Below, in pieces: positions 1-8,700 of a stretch of DNA of 29,084 bases. Under the pieces are notes generated by a model. It worked only from the letters and a program-made list of their open reading frames with translations, was not told where the DNA came from and made no database searches. Position 1 is the stretch's first letter. Each line of letters opens with the position of its first letter. This stretch comes from JBOHNM01 sp050730675 (GTDB taxonomy: Bacteria; Planctomycetota; Phycisphaerae; Phycisphaerales; UBA1924), in assembly GCA_050730675.1 (NCBI GenBank), contig JBOHNM010000033.1:1-29084 (forward strand). Direction: 5' to 3'. Both the position numbers and the translations under genes were made by a program.

Positions 1-1
1 G

Positions 2-604
2 CAGGAGGCCGGGCTGTTCGAGGAACTGCGGACGCTGCGCCGCGAGCTTGCCGAGACCAGGAGCGTGCCGCCGTTTGTCATCTGCTCCGACGCGACGCTG
101 CGTGAACTGTGCCGCGTGCGGCCGGGGTCGATCGACTCGCTCATGTGGGTGCGGGGGATCGGCTCGAAGAAGGCCGAGGATATCGGCGAGGACCTCGTGC
201 GAACAGTCCGCGCGTACGCACGCCAGCAGGGGATGGTGCTGGACCAGAAGCCGTCGGCGAAGCGGTCAACTCCGCCGCGAGCGCCGGCAGCAGAGCGACC
301 GCCGACGGCCGGGGCGCAGCAGGCGGCGCCGCTCTTCCGGCGCGGGATGTCGGTGGAGGAAGTCGCCGAGAAACTGGGGCGGGCCAAGAGCACGGCGTGG
401 GAGTACCTGGAGGACTTCGTCGCACGCGAGAAGCCCGAGTCGATCACGCCGTGGGTGGACGGCGCAACGGAGGCCCGCATCGTCGCGGCGATCGACCCGG
501 CCGACGGTGGGCATCTCCGCCCGATCTTCGAGGCGCTCAAGGGCGAGGTGGGCTGGGACGCGATCCGGATTGTGGTGGTCCGCAGGCGTGCCGCGGCAGG
601 CTGA
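2..604 (+). CDS. recQ: ATP-dependent DNA helicase RecQ, C-terminal part (5' end outside the window)
   Basis: The reading frame is open from base 2 and stops with TGA at 602-604, so only the last 200 residues are visible. They begin inside an HRDC domain: LFEELRTLRRELA, then PFVICSDATLRELC and the helix pattern MWVRGIGSKKAEDIGEDLV. HRDC domains bind single-stranded DNA and junctions in RecQ-family 3'-5' helicases. After a Pro/Ala-rich linker (about residues 80-105) comes a helix-turn-helix segment (GMSVEEVAEKLGRAKSTAWEYL), like the C-terminal HTH of many long bacterial RecQ proteins. The helicase core and RQC zinc domain must lie upstream of the window. The role would be repair of stalled forks and recombination. 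An HRDC-bearing protein other than RecQ is possible, but the HRDC plus HTH order favours RecQ. Confidence 0.85.
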   Translation, partial: QEAGLFEELRTLRRELAETRSVPPFVICSDATLRELCRVRPGSIDSLMWVRGIGSKKAEDIGEDLVRTVRAYARQQGMVLDQKPSAKRSTPPRAPAAERPPTAGAQQAAPLFRRGMSVEEVAEKLGRAKSTAWEYLEDFVAREKPESITPWVDGATEARIVAAIDPADGGHLRPIFEALKGEVGWDAIRIVVVRRRAAAG

Positions 605-675
605 AAGCCCAAGTCTGACAATCGCTTCCGGACAGCGTCAAACTGGGCTGTTCCACAGGAATTCCGGCGAGATAA

Positions 676-695
676 GCCGGCCCGTTCGGGTCGGC
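676..695. other. Stem-loop downstream of recQ
   Basis: An 8-bp GC-rich stem with one G-T pair closes a GTTC loop about 70 nt after the recQ stop. No T-run follows. It may be a weak or factor-assisted 3' end for recQ. The rest of the 605-913 gap shows no convincing ORF, RNA gene or repeat. Confidence 0.3.
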
Positions 696-913
696 GATTG
701 CCGCGTGGAATATCCGACGTGGAACACGCGATGGCGTTGCAAAACCGCTGCTCGCCGGGAGGCGTTCGGCCCCACCGGTTGTACCGTCCGCCCCATCAAG
801 TCGGGATCAAGCCCGCTCGCGCGAACTGGCTTATTGCTGTGGAACACCGACACTCCTGGTGTCAGCAACGTCGGATTGGATCTTCCGAGGCGCACAACGC
901 AAAGGAGACGACC

Positions 914-1822
914 ATGAACGACCGGATGCGACAGGTGTGGGAGAAGCTCGAGGCGTTTGAGATCGATGAGGGGAGGCCGGACCTTCCGTTCGCCGTGCGG
1001 CTGGCGCGCGAGAACGGCTGGCGCGTGCCGTACGCGACGCGGGTGGTGGAGGAATACAAGCGGTTCCTCTTGTTGGCGGCCGAGGCGGGGCACAAGGTCA
1101 CGCCGTCGGACGAGGTGGACCAGGCGTGGCACCTGCACATGACCTACACGCGGTCGTACTGGCAGCGGCTGTGCGAGGGCGTGCTGGGCAAGCCGATGCA
1201 CCACGACCCGACCCGCGGCGGCGAACAGGAGGATGCGAAGTTCGACAACTGGTACCAGCGGACGCTCGACAGCTACCGGAAGGCCTTCGGAGCGTCGGCG
1301 CCGGCGGACATCTGGCCGCCGGCGGCGGTGCGATTCGACTCCGCCCAGCGGTGGGTGCGCATCGATGCCTCGCGTGCGTGGATGGTGCCCAAGCGCTCGG
1401 CCCGGCGTGCCGCGGCGACGGCGACCGTCGGCGCCTTGGTGGTCGGGGGTGCGGCCCTGGTGGGGTGCTCGCCATCGCTGGTGGGCTCTTCGGCAGGGTG
1501 GGGGACGGCGCTGTTGATCATCGTGGTCGTGGTGGTGGTGATCGCCATCCTCGGCTCGCTGGCGAATGAGGCCCGCGGCGGGCGGCGGACCAGCGGGTCG
1601 GGGTGCTCCGGTGGGTGCTCATCGTTCCTTGGCTTTGGGTGCAGCAGTTCGGACCCGGACGGGCACACTGGTGGGCACTCCGGCGACCACGGCGGCGGCG
1701 ACTCGGGTGGCGGGCACTCCGGAGGCGATTCCGGTGGTGGTGGCGGAGGCGATGGGGGCGGCAGCAGCGGCTGCGGAGGCGGCGGCTGTGGCGGGGGAGG
1801 TTGCGGTGGCGGAGGCGATTGA
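914..1822 (+). CDS. Glycine-rich domain protein (GRDP-like) with membrane segments
   Basis: This is a 302-residue protein. The ATG at 914 is chosen because AAAGGAG (901-907) sits 6 nt upstream; the open frame extends to 698 without another ribosome site. Residues 1-125 resemble the GRDP-like family, with the hallmark VDQAWHLHM at 69-77 followed by Y78 and Y82. Two hydrophobic stretches follow (about 168-184 and 197-217, the latter with a run of Ile/Val), so the protein is probably anchored in the membrane. The tail (218-302) is almost all Gly, Ser, Cys, His and Asp, with repeated CGGGG blocks at the very end. Low-complexity Gly/Cys/His tails can bind metals or surfaces, but no function is established. 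A 12-bp hairpin follows the gene. Confidence 0.8.
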   Translation: MNDRMRQVWEKLEAFEIDEGRPDLPFAVRLARENGWRVPYATRVVEEYKRFLLLAAEAGHKVTPSDEVDQAWHLHMTYTRSYWQRLCEGVLGKPMHHDPTRGGEQEDAKFDNWYQRTLDSYRKAFGASAPADIWPPAAVRFDSAQRWVRIDASRAWMVPKRSARRAAATATVGALVVGGAALVGCSPSLVGSSAGWGTALLIIVVVVVVIAILGSLANEARGGRRTSGSGCSGGCSSFLGFGCSSSDPDGHTGGHSGDHGGGDSGGGHSGGDSGGGGGGDGGGSSGCGGGGCGGGGCGGGGD

Positions 1823-1851
1823 GTCACGCCGGCCCGGTCATTACCCCGGAC

Positions 1852-1881
1852 ACGTGGGAGGGGTCGGTGCCCCTCCCACGT
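1852..1881 (+). terminator. Perfect 12-bp stem-loop after the glycine-rich gene
   Basis: ACGTGGGAGGGG and its exact reverse complement flank a 6-nt loop (TCGGTG), 30 nt after the stop codon at 1822. The stem is very stable but is followed by CAAAATT rather than a T-run. It probably marks the 3' end of the upstream mRNA by blocking decay or by a non-canonical termination route. Confidence 0.55.
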
Positions 1882-2053
1882 CAAAATTCACCTCGAAGTC
1901 GGTTAATTTGCTTACCCATATTCACGCCACACAGCAAACACACTCAATCGGGTGAAATTTGCTGGCAGCGGCTCGCACTTGTGGTACTTTGTGTTGACGG
2001 TGATAACGGCCTGACGGCCCGAGTTGTCCGTCCCATTTTGGAGGAGAGAAGAG

Positions 2054-2869
2054 ATGCTCAATCGTTGCATGTTCGTTTCGACCATCGTGCTTGGCGGTCT
2101 CGCTTTGCCCGCGCTGGGACAACTGGTGCTGACCGGCACCGCCGGCGCCGGCTGGCAGGCGTTCCCGGGTGCGCTCAACAATTACGGCAACGCCACGCGG
2201 CCGTACTGGGACCAGAACACCCTCGACGGCAACCCGGAAAACCGCAACGTCGGCAACTACCTGAACAACACGTGGACCGGTGGTCTTCCCGCTGGCGCCG
2301 CCGCAAGCCCGAATATCGCACCCGTCTGGTGGGGTCGCACGTCGATCACCGACTTCTACGCGACCCAGGACCTGGACGTGCGTTTCTCGACCGGCGGCAC
2401 CGTCGGCGCCTCGCTGCGCCTTGAGCTGTCCGGCAACTCGGGCACCAACGAGATCGGCTGGTACAACCCGTCGGACGTCGCTGGCTCCGAGACGCTCAAC
2501 CCCATCTTTGTTGGCGGGGACTCTCCCATCACGGGCGTGAACTTCACGCCGTCGAACACGTTCGCGCTCTACCTGCGGACGGTTGACAACCGCATCTTCT
2601 TCTCCGATGCCAGCCGCAACCGCGAGGGCGCCACCCCGATGTCCGCGGACGATCGCGCGACCCAGCACTTCGCCTTCTTCGGTGCGAGCCTGGTCGCGGG
2701 CAACGAAGTGTACTACATCGGCTCCGAGGATCTGCGCCGCCAGAACGCCGACCGCGAGATCATCGGTGACTACAACGACCTGATCTTCACGATCCGGGCC
2801 GTGCCGACCCCCGGCGCCGCGGCCCTGATGGGGCTTGGTATTCTCGCCGCCGGCCGTCGCCGGCGCTGA
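2054..2869 (+). CDS. Exported protein with PEP-CTERM-like sorting tail
   Basis: The ATG at 2054 is preceded by a purine-rich ribosome site (GGAGGAGAG, from 2040). The 271-residue product starts with a signal peptide (about residues 1-22, ending ALG/Q). Its body is rich in Asn, Gly and Thr. Near the end, GDYNDLIFTI resembles the DUF4114-type motif found in many PEP-CTERM proteins, though this is a weak match. The last 22 residues, VPTPG, a hydrophobic stretch, then RRRR, have the three-part layout of PEP-CTERM signals, with VPTPG replacing VPEP. Such tails are recognised and cut by an exosortase in the inner membrane; none is present in this window. The function of the mature protein is unknown. 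The gene stands alone, and its 3' end is a strong terminator at 2900-2940. Confidence 0.8.
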   Translation: MLNRCMFVSTIVLGGLALPALGQLVLTGTAGAGWQAFPGALNNYGNATRPYWDQNTLDGNPENRNVGNYLNNTWTGGLPAGAAASPNIAPVWWGRTSITDFYATQDLDVRFSTGGTVGASLRLELSGNSGTNEIGWYNPSDVAGSETLNPIFVGGDSPITGVNFTPSNTFALYLRTVDNRIFFSDASRNREGATPMSADDRATQHFAFFGASLVAGNEVYYIGSEDLRRQNADREIIGDYNDLIFTIRAVPTPGAAALMGLGILAAGRRRR

Positions 2870-2899
2870 TCGCCTACGTCTCAACTCACTCATCATCCC

Positions 2900-2940
2900 C
2901 AGACCCCGGCGGCCTTCAAGCCCCGGGGTCTGTCCGTTTT
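2900..2940 (+). terminator. Rho-independent terminator
   Basis: CAGACCCCGG (2900-2909) pairs perfectly with CCGGGGTCTG (2923-2932) around a 13-nt loop, and TCCGTTTT follows. It lies 30 nt after the stop of the PEP-CTERM gene and is the clearest intrinsic terminator in the window. Confidence 0.85.
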
Positions 2941-2958
2941 GGATGGGTGCGGCGTTGC

Positions 2959-2964
2959 TACGCT
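2959..2964 (+). promoter_or_regulatory. Candidate -10 box (TACGCT) of a leaderless transcript
   Basis: TACGCT lies 5 nt before the ATG at 2970, where a -10 element would sit if transcription began at the start codon. No ribosome site and no good -35 box are visible. The same hexamer precedes tRNA-Val. Confidence 0.3.
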
Positions 2965-2969
2965 CGGCC

Positions 2970-3497
2970 ATGACGCTCCAGGAATGGCAGGTGTTGTTGC
3001 AGGCGGTGTCGAGCTTCGCGATCGCGGGCGGGCTGCTGTTCACGGCGTTCCAGTTCCGCCATGTGCGCCGGGCCCAGACGGTGGCGAACTTCACCAAGCT
3101 CGTCGAGATGCAGATGCACGTGCGCGAGCTGCGGGTGCAAGACCCTTCGCTGGCCCAGGTCTACCGGCACGACATGGAGGGCATGCACAACGAGCGAGAG
3201 GTGCGCGAGTACTTCTTCAACCTGATGCAGCTCTCGATCTTCGAGATCGTCTGGTTCGGATACTCCCACGGCCAGGTGCCCGACGACTACTTCCAGTCAT
3301 GGGAGCGGCGGATGCGCGATATCGCCGCGGAGCCGAGCTTCCGGCGGACGATGAACTCACCGTCGATGAAGATCATGCACGACGACTTCCAGGCGTACAT
3401 CCTGGAGATGGTGCGGGTGACGCCCGAGCGCGGCGCCCCGGGGGGCGCGCCGTTCACTTTCGCTCCCATCGCACCTTCTCCGGGATCACCGACTTGA
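2970..3497 (+). CDS. Small membrane-anchored protein of unknown function
   Basis: The 175-residue product has one hydrophobic segment near the N-terminus (about residues 8-28, VLLQAVSSFAIAGGLLFTAF). A soluble, mostly helical domain follows, with many charged residues and aromatic pairs such as REYFFNLMQLSIFEIVWFGY. The layout resembles small single-TM bacterial proteins of the DUF4760/DUF6082 kind, but I cannot assign a family. The ATG at 2970 is preferred because a TACGCT box lies just before it; an in-frame ATG at 2943 would add nine residues. The gene is convergent with the hydrolase gene on the other strand, and their last 44 bp overlap (3454-3497). Confidence 0.7.
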   Translation: MTLQEWQVLLQAVSSFAIAGGLLFTAFQFRHVRRAQTVANFTKLVEMQMHVRELRVQDPSLAQVYRHDMEGMHNEREVREYFFNLMQLSIFEIVWFGYSHGQVPDDYFQSWERRMRDIAAEPSFRRTMNSPSMKIMHDDFQAYILEMVRVTPERGAPGGAPFTFAPIAPSPGSPT

Positions 3498-4587
3498 TGC
3501 GGTCGGAGGCGAGGTAGTCGGCGGCGGGCTTTTGGGCGTTCAGCGAGGCGTCGAGGAACGCGAGGGTCGCGCTCGCTACAGCGTCGCCGATCTTCGTCAC
3601 GTTCGTGGTCGGGGACTCGCCCAACCCGCGCGTCACCGCCTTACCGCCGTAGCTGGAGTGCGTGGCGCCCTCGATGAAGAGGAGGTACGCCGGCGGGCCA
3701 CCCTTGGTGGTGCCGCGGGAGTAGACAAAGGGGTGCTGGCGGCTCTCGGGGGTTTCGTTGCCCATCTGCGGCGGGCTGGCGTCCAGCGAGCCGGTGATCA
3801 CGAGCATGGGGATCTTGACTTGCGACCACGAGTCTTCCGTGAACATGAGTCCGTTGGTCCCCTGGCCGGAGACGACGATGGCGCACTTGATCCGCGGGTC
3901 GCCGATGTCCTTGAGGGTGAGCAGTTCGCCGCTGATCCGTTTGCCGCGCCCGCGGACGCCCGCGATGAGTTCGGTGGTGAGCGCACCGGCGGAGTGTCCG
4001 GCCATCGCGAGCTTCTCGCGGCTGAGAAGGCCCTTGCCCGCCTCGTCGTGGAGCGTGGAGACTTTGGATTCGAGCTCGCCGAGCGAGTCGAGGATGAACT
4101 TCACGTCGGCGACACGCTGGGCGGGGTCCACCTGGCCGCGGAGTTGGGCGCGGCCGGCGGGGTCGTTGATCGCGGGGGTCTCTTCGCCGGCGCGGCGCTT
4201 GAGGGCGATGGAGTCGGCGTGAGTTGGAAGGATGACAACGTAGCCATGCGAGGCCCAGTGGATGGTGAGATCGGGGAAGGCATCACGCGATCCGCCGGCG
4301 CCGTGGGAGAAGATGATGACGGGCCAGCCGCCCTCGGGGACTTTCTGGCCTTCGGCGAGCTTGGGGGCTCGGACGCGGAGTTCGAGGTCCTTCGACCGTG
4401 CGGCGTCCTTGAGCGTCAGATTCGTGGTCTGGACCTTGAACGGCCCGGGCGTGATCAGGTAGCCCGCGTCGGCGGGTGCCTGCGCGTCGGGAGCGGTGGG
4501 AGTCGGCGGGTCATCGGCGCGGGCGGGAAGCATCGCGGCGCAGGATAGTGCCAAGACCAGGGGAACGATCGCGCGGCGGCTATTCAT
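3454..4587 (-). CDS. Exported alpha/beta hydrolase (PAF-acetylhydrolase/dienelactone-hydrolase-like)
   Basis: This is a 377-residue protein with a signal peptide (residues 1-24, ending ARA/DD). The alpha/beta-hydrolase landmarks appear in order: an oxyanion-hole motif SHGAGG (94-99), the nucleophile elbow GHSAG with Ser199, an acidic residue Asp269 in TGSLDASP, and His310 in GATHSSY. It probably hydrolyses an ester in the periplasm. The wide spacing and the SHGAGG motif recall platelet-activating-factor acetylhydrolase-like and chlorophyllase-like enzymes; the substrate cannot be told. The AAGGA ribosome site lies in one arm of a 7-bp stem-loop (4591-4609). The 3' end overlaps the convergent neighbour by 44 bp. 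Confidence 0.85.
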   Translation of the reverse strand: MNSRRAIVPLVLALSCAAMLPARADDPPTPTAPDAQAPADAGYLITPGPFKVQTTNLTLKDAARSKDLELRVRAPKLAEGQKVPEGGWPVIIFSHGAGGSRDAFPDLTIHWASHGYVVILPTHADSIALKRRAGEETPAINDPAGRAQLRGQVDPAQRVADVKFILDSLGELESKVSTLHDEAGKGLLSREKLAMAGHSAGALTTELIAGVRGRGKRISGELLTLKDIGDPRIKCAIVVSGQGTNGLMFTEDSWSQVKIPMLVITGSLDASPPQMGNETPESRQHPFVYSRGTTKGGPPAYLLFIEGATHSSYGGKAVTRGLGESPTTNVTKIGDAVASATLAFLDASLNAQKPAADYLASDRIKSVIPEKVRWERK

Positions 4588-4590
4588 GAG

Positions 4591-4609
4591 TGATCCTTCG
4601 GCAGGATCA
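4591..4609 (-). promoter_or_regulatory. Stem-loop covering the hydrolase ribosome site
   Basis: TGATCCT and AGGATCA form a perfect 7-bp stem around a 5-nt loop just upstream of the hydrolase ATG. On the minus strand the ribosome site AAGGA is inside this stem, so folding could limit translation. It could also have arisen by chance. Confidence 0.3.
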
Positions 4610-4661
4610 ACGAATGAGGTGTAGCGTCATTGCGAGAGCCCGATCCGCGGGTAGCTGCGAA

Positions 4662-5759
4662 TCAGCCCAGGCCGAGTTCGTCCAGGGTCTGGTCACCTTC
4701 GGGCGTCGCCTCGGCATCGACAGCATCTCCGGCCTGCTCGACCTTGAGCGAAGCTTCACTGATGACGTCGTAGCACGTGGCGAGCAGGCCGACGAGCGGG
4801 AAAGTCGCGCCGTCGAAGGGTGTGGGGCCGAGCCGGCGCAGCAGCGCGTGACCGACTGCGGGGCGACCGAGCGGCAGGTCGAGTTCGGCGAGGGCCGCGC
4901 CTGTGGACCAGAAGTGATCAACGGTGAGCTCCAATAGGGTCGTTGGAGCGTCGCTGATGCCGGGCAGGCCGGGGAGGTACGCGGGCATCGGGCGGTCGCT
5001 GGCGCCGGGGGCGGTGCGGGCGGTGTCGATGGCGCGGCGCTGGCGGAGGCGCTCGAGCAGCTCTTCCTTGTCGAGCCCGCGCAAACGGAACATCAGGAAG
5101 GGGTCGACGCTCAGCCGCTCGGCGAGCAGCGCGAAGATGCAGCAGATGTGCTTGCACCAGCGCTGACCGCCAGTGAAATCGGCGCAGGTGCAGGTGCAGG
5201 CCAGGTCCGAAGCTTCTTGCGGGAACAGTCGCAGCCGCAACGGTGCGAAGAGATCCTCGATGTTCGAGGGCACCTCGCCGGAGAGGAGCGTGGCGACGGG
5301 TCGTGCTTCCTGGAGCATCGCGCCGATCACTTTTTCCCACTCGTCGTGGGCGTAGACGGGCATGCGGACATCGACGACGTACGCCTGCGGCATGCGTCCC
5401 TGCACGCGACCAGAAACGTGGCCGGCGACGGTGATGAAGTTGCGCGTCTGCCCGAGGCGGGCGTATTCGATGCCTTCGGCCAAGGCCGCGCCGGGGGCGT
5501 TGTCCTCGACCAGGCGGAGCAGACGCTGGCCGGACCACGCCGAGGCAACGGGGCCGCTGCGGGTCGTCAGACGCACACCCAGCCGCACCTTGCGCGGGCG
5601 GAGCGTCGCTTGCGGGCGCGGGGCGAAACGCATGCCGCCGGTGGCGGGGATCGGCGGGAGGTCCCGTGCGGCGACCGGTTGACCATTGCCGTTGGAATTG
5701 CCATTGCCGGGGTTGGGCGACGGAGCCGGATTCGGGTTGGGGGGGGGGGCGCCACTCAC
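4662..5759 (-). CDS. SWIM zinc-finger protein, partner of the SNF2 helicase
   Basis: This is a 365-residue protein starting with GTG. The start overlaps the TGA stop of the SNF2 gene (GTGA, 5756-5759), so the two are translationally coupled. After a disordered Pro/Asn/Gly tail (1-40) comes a mixed domain and then a SWIM zinc finger. The ligand pattern is CxCx(n)CxH: Cys188/190/192 in ACTCTC, then Cys202 and His204 in WCKH. SWIM domains bind DNA or proteins. Pairs of a SWIM protein and a SNF2 helicase are known in other bacteria (for example ywqB with ywqA in Bacillus subtilis), but their role is unsettled. The C-terminus is acidic (about 340-365). Confidence 0.88.
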   Translation of the reverse strand: MSGAPPPNPNPAPSPNPGNGNSNGNGQPVAARDLPPIPATGGMRFAPRPQATLRPRKVRLGVRLTTRSGPVASAWSGQRLLRLVEDNAPGAALAEGIEYARLGQTRNFITVAGHVSGRVQGRMPQAYVVDVRMPVYAHDEWEKVIGAMLQEARPVATLLSGEVPSNIEDLFAPLRLRLFPQEASDLACTCTCADFTGGQRWCKHICCIFALLAERLSVDPFLMFRLRGLDKEELLERLRQRRAIDTARTAPGASDRPMPAYLPGLPGISDAPTTLLELTVDHFWSTGAALAELDLPLGRPAVGHALLRRLGPTPFDGATFPLVGLLATCYDVISEASLKVEQAGDAVDAEATPEGDQTLDELGLG

Positions 5760-8700
5760 GCCTCCACCTCCGCGTCGTCTTCAACTGCCTCGGGACGGAG
5801 TTCGAGCACTTCGCGGAGCTGGGTGAGCGAGAGTTCGGTCAGCCAATTTTCGCCGGAGCCGATGACGTTATCGGCCAGGGCGGTCTTCTGCTCGATCATC
5901 TGGTCGATGCGTTCCTCGAGCGTGCCGGAGACGACAAACTTGTGGACCTGCACCGTGCGCGTCTGGCCGATGCGGTACGCGCGGTCGGTCGCCTGGTTCT
6001 CGACGGCCGGATTCCACCAGCGATCGAAGTGGAAAACGTGGTTGGCGCCGGTGAGGTTGAGGCCAACGCCTCCGGCCTTGAGCGAGAGGATGAAGACCGG
6101 GGCCGAGCCGTCGGCCTTCTGGAACTGCTGGACCATCGCGTCTCGCTCCTTGGCGGTGCTGCCGCCGTGGAGGAAGAGCACCTCGCGGTTGAGTTCGTGG
6201 CGGAGCATGGCCGCAAGGATGGAGCCCATCTGGCGGAACTGCGTGAAGACCAGCGCCTGGCCGCCGGAGGCGACGACCTCGTCGAGCATCTGCACAATGC
6301 GCACGCACTTGCCCGAGCGGCCTGCGGACGCGACGCCCCCCACTGACGGGCTCTCGGGATCGTGCTCCTTGAGGAACTGGAGCGGGTGGTTGCAGACCTG
6401 CTTGAGCTTGACCAGGCCGGCGAGGACGATGCCGCGGCGCTGAATGCCTTCGGCGGCCTCGGCCGACGCGAGCATGTGCTTGACGGTCTGCTCGTAGAGC
6501 GTTGCCTGCTCGGGCGTGAGGTAGCAGAATTCCTTGGTCTCGACCTTTTCGGGGAGGTCGGCAATGACGGTGGAGTCGGTCTTGAGGCGGCGGAGGACGA
6601 ACGGCTGCACCATGGCGCGGAGCTGCTTGCTCTTGGCCGGGTCGTGGTAACGCTCGATGGGTAGAGCGAAACGCGTGCGGAACTCGTGGACTCCCCCGAG
6701 CAGACCCGGGTTGAGGAAATCCATGATCGACCAGAGTTCGCTCAGGCGATTCTCGATCGGCGTGCCGGTGAGGGCGACGCGGCGCGGAGCGTCGAGCGAA
6801 CGGATCGCCTGCGTCTGCTTGGTGCCGGGGTTCTTGATGTTCTGGGCTTCGTCGAGGGATATGCGGTGCCAGGTGATCCGCTCGAGTTCCTCGCGGTCAC
6901 GGTGAGCGAGGGCGTAGGTCGTGACGACCAGGTCGGAATCCATCGCTCCACGGACGAGTTCTTCGCCCATGTGGCGGGTGCCGCCGTGGTGGACCAGGAC
7001 CTTGAGCGACGGCGCGAAGCGGTGGCACTCCCGCACCCAGTTGCCCACCACAGACATGGGAACGATCAGCAGGGTCGGCCCGATGCGTTCGCCCGGCGGC
7101 GCGGTCTCACGCTCCCGTAGCAGCATGGCGATGAGCTGGATGGTCTTGCCGAGACCCATGTCGTCAGCGAGGCAGGCGCCCAGGCCGATCTGATCCAGGA
7201 AGTTAAGCCACGAAAGGCCCTTAAGCTGGTACGGCCGCAGTTCGCCCACGAATCCGGCCGGGGGCTGGAGCATCTGCATCGTGCCGGGGACATTGCCTGA
7301 GAGTCCCGCATTGGAAAGCAGGGCGCTGAGCCAGCCGCTGGCATCCATGCCGACGACGGGCACGCCCGTCTGACGCAAGTCGGCGGCGTAGGCCAGCCGC
7401 ATCGCCTTGCCGAGTTCCATTTCGCCGCCCGGGTTCTCACGGATGAATTCGACGGCGGCCTGGATGTCTTCCGGACGGACCTCGACCCAGCGGCCGCCGA
7501 TCATGACCAGCGGGGTGCGCATGGTCGCCAGCTTCTCGAAGTCCTGCAGGCTCAGCACGGTCTGGCCGATCGAGATCTGCCACTGGTAGCTCACCAGTGT
7601 GCCCAGACCGACCCGCGGCGTGACGACCGGCGAGACGCCGGCCTCCGCCGGCGCATCGGGGGTATCGATCCGCAGTCGCACGCCCAGGCGCGAGGCGGGC
7701 GAATCCCACCACTCAGGGACGATGACCCCGAACCCCTGCTCAGAGAGGATGGTGCGGAACTCGCGCAGGAACTCGTACGCCTGAACCGTCGTCAGCCCGA
7801 GTTCCGAAGGCTCGCTCTGCTTGAGAGCCTCTTCCAGCGGACGGTAGAGTCGCGCCGCGCGGCCGAGTTCGGCGAGGAGGAGTTCCTGCGGCTTATCGAT
7901 CCGCTTGCCGCCGACGAGCGCGCCGTCGGTCGGCAGCAGCCAGATGTCCGATGCGTCGATGATCGTTGTTGAAGACTCGACCGCCTGGAGATGCAGCGTG
8001 AGCGGCCAGAGCGTCTTGGCGCTGGGGGCGGCGAAGTCGCCCAGACCGGAGACATCGATCGGCTCGGTGATCTTGAGGCAGAGCTTCCACGCGGCGGCGA
8101 TGCCGCGACGGTCAAGAGCGCCGATCCAGCCGCGGATGCGTTTGATGAGGTCGGTGCGTTTTTCGCCGACAACATGGACCGCGTGCTCCGGCGCGAGGAG
8201 CCCGCCGAGCCACGTGACGTGGGGATCGGGCGAGAAGCCCTGGGCATTGCGCCGGCCCTCGATCGTCTCGACCATGTTCTCAACCGACATGACGCGCCGG
8301 CATTCGGCATCGCAGGTGCGGACGAGGAAGTCCTCGATCATCGGCCACGGCTCGTGACCCGCGGCATCGACCACGGCGCGGGCGGCTGGCGGCATACCCG
8401 CCAGGAGCTTGCCGGCGCGCTGGGCGATGGCATCGTCGGCGAGCCAAGGCTGCCAGAGACCGCGCACACCGCCGGTGAGTTCCTGCACGATCGCGGGCAC
8501 GAAGCGCTGCTGCACCAGCAGCCAACGGGCAAAGCGGGCGGCCGAGGCGAAGAACGCGGCGGACGCGCCGAGGTTCACGGGGGCGTGCGGGTTGAGGTCA
8601 AGGGCCGACTCGCCGAATGCGCCGTCGAGGGCCTCGAGCACCGGGATGACATCCGGCGCTTCGATCTGGAGCGTGGGCACGGTGAAGGCCGCGAAGACCG

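Noticed and set aside
1681..1822. Repeat-like GC-rich stretch considered as a DNA repeat array
   Set aside because: It encodes the Gly-rich tail of an in-frame protein. The repetition is codon-level low complexity, not a separate element.
1950..1980. Possible sigma-54 promoter (CTGGCAG...GCAC) before the PEP-CTERM gene
   Set aside because: The GG-to-GC spacing is 9 nt instead of 10 and the flanks do not match the consensus.
3532..4548. Plus-strand frame opposite the alpha/beta hydrolase
   Set aside because: It is a shadow of a gene with signal peptide, nucleophile elbow and catalytic His in the other strand.
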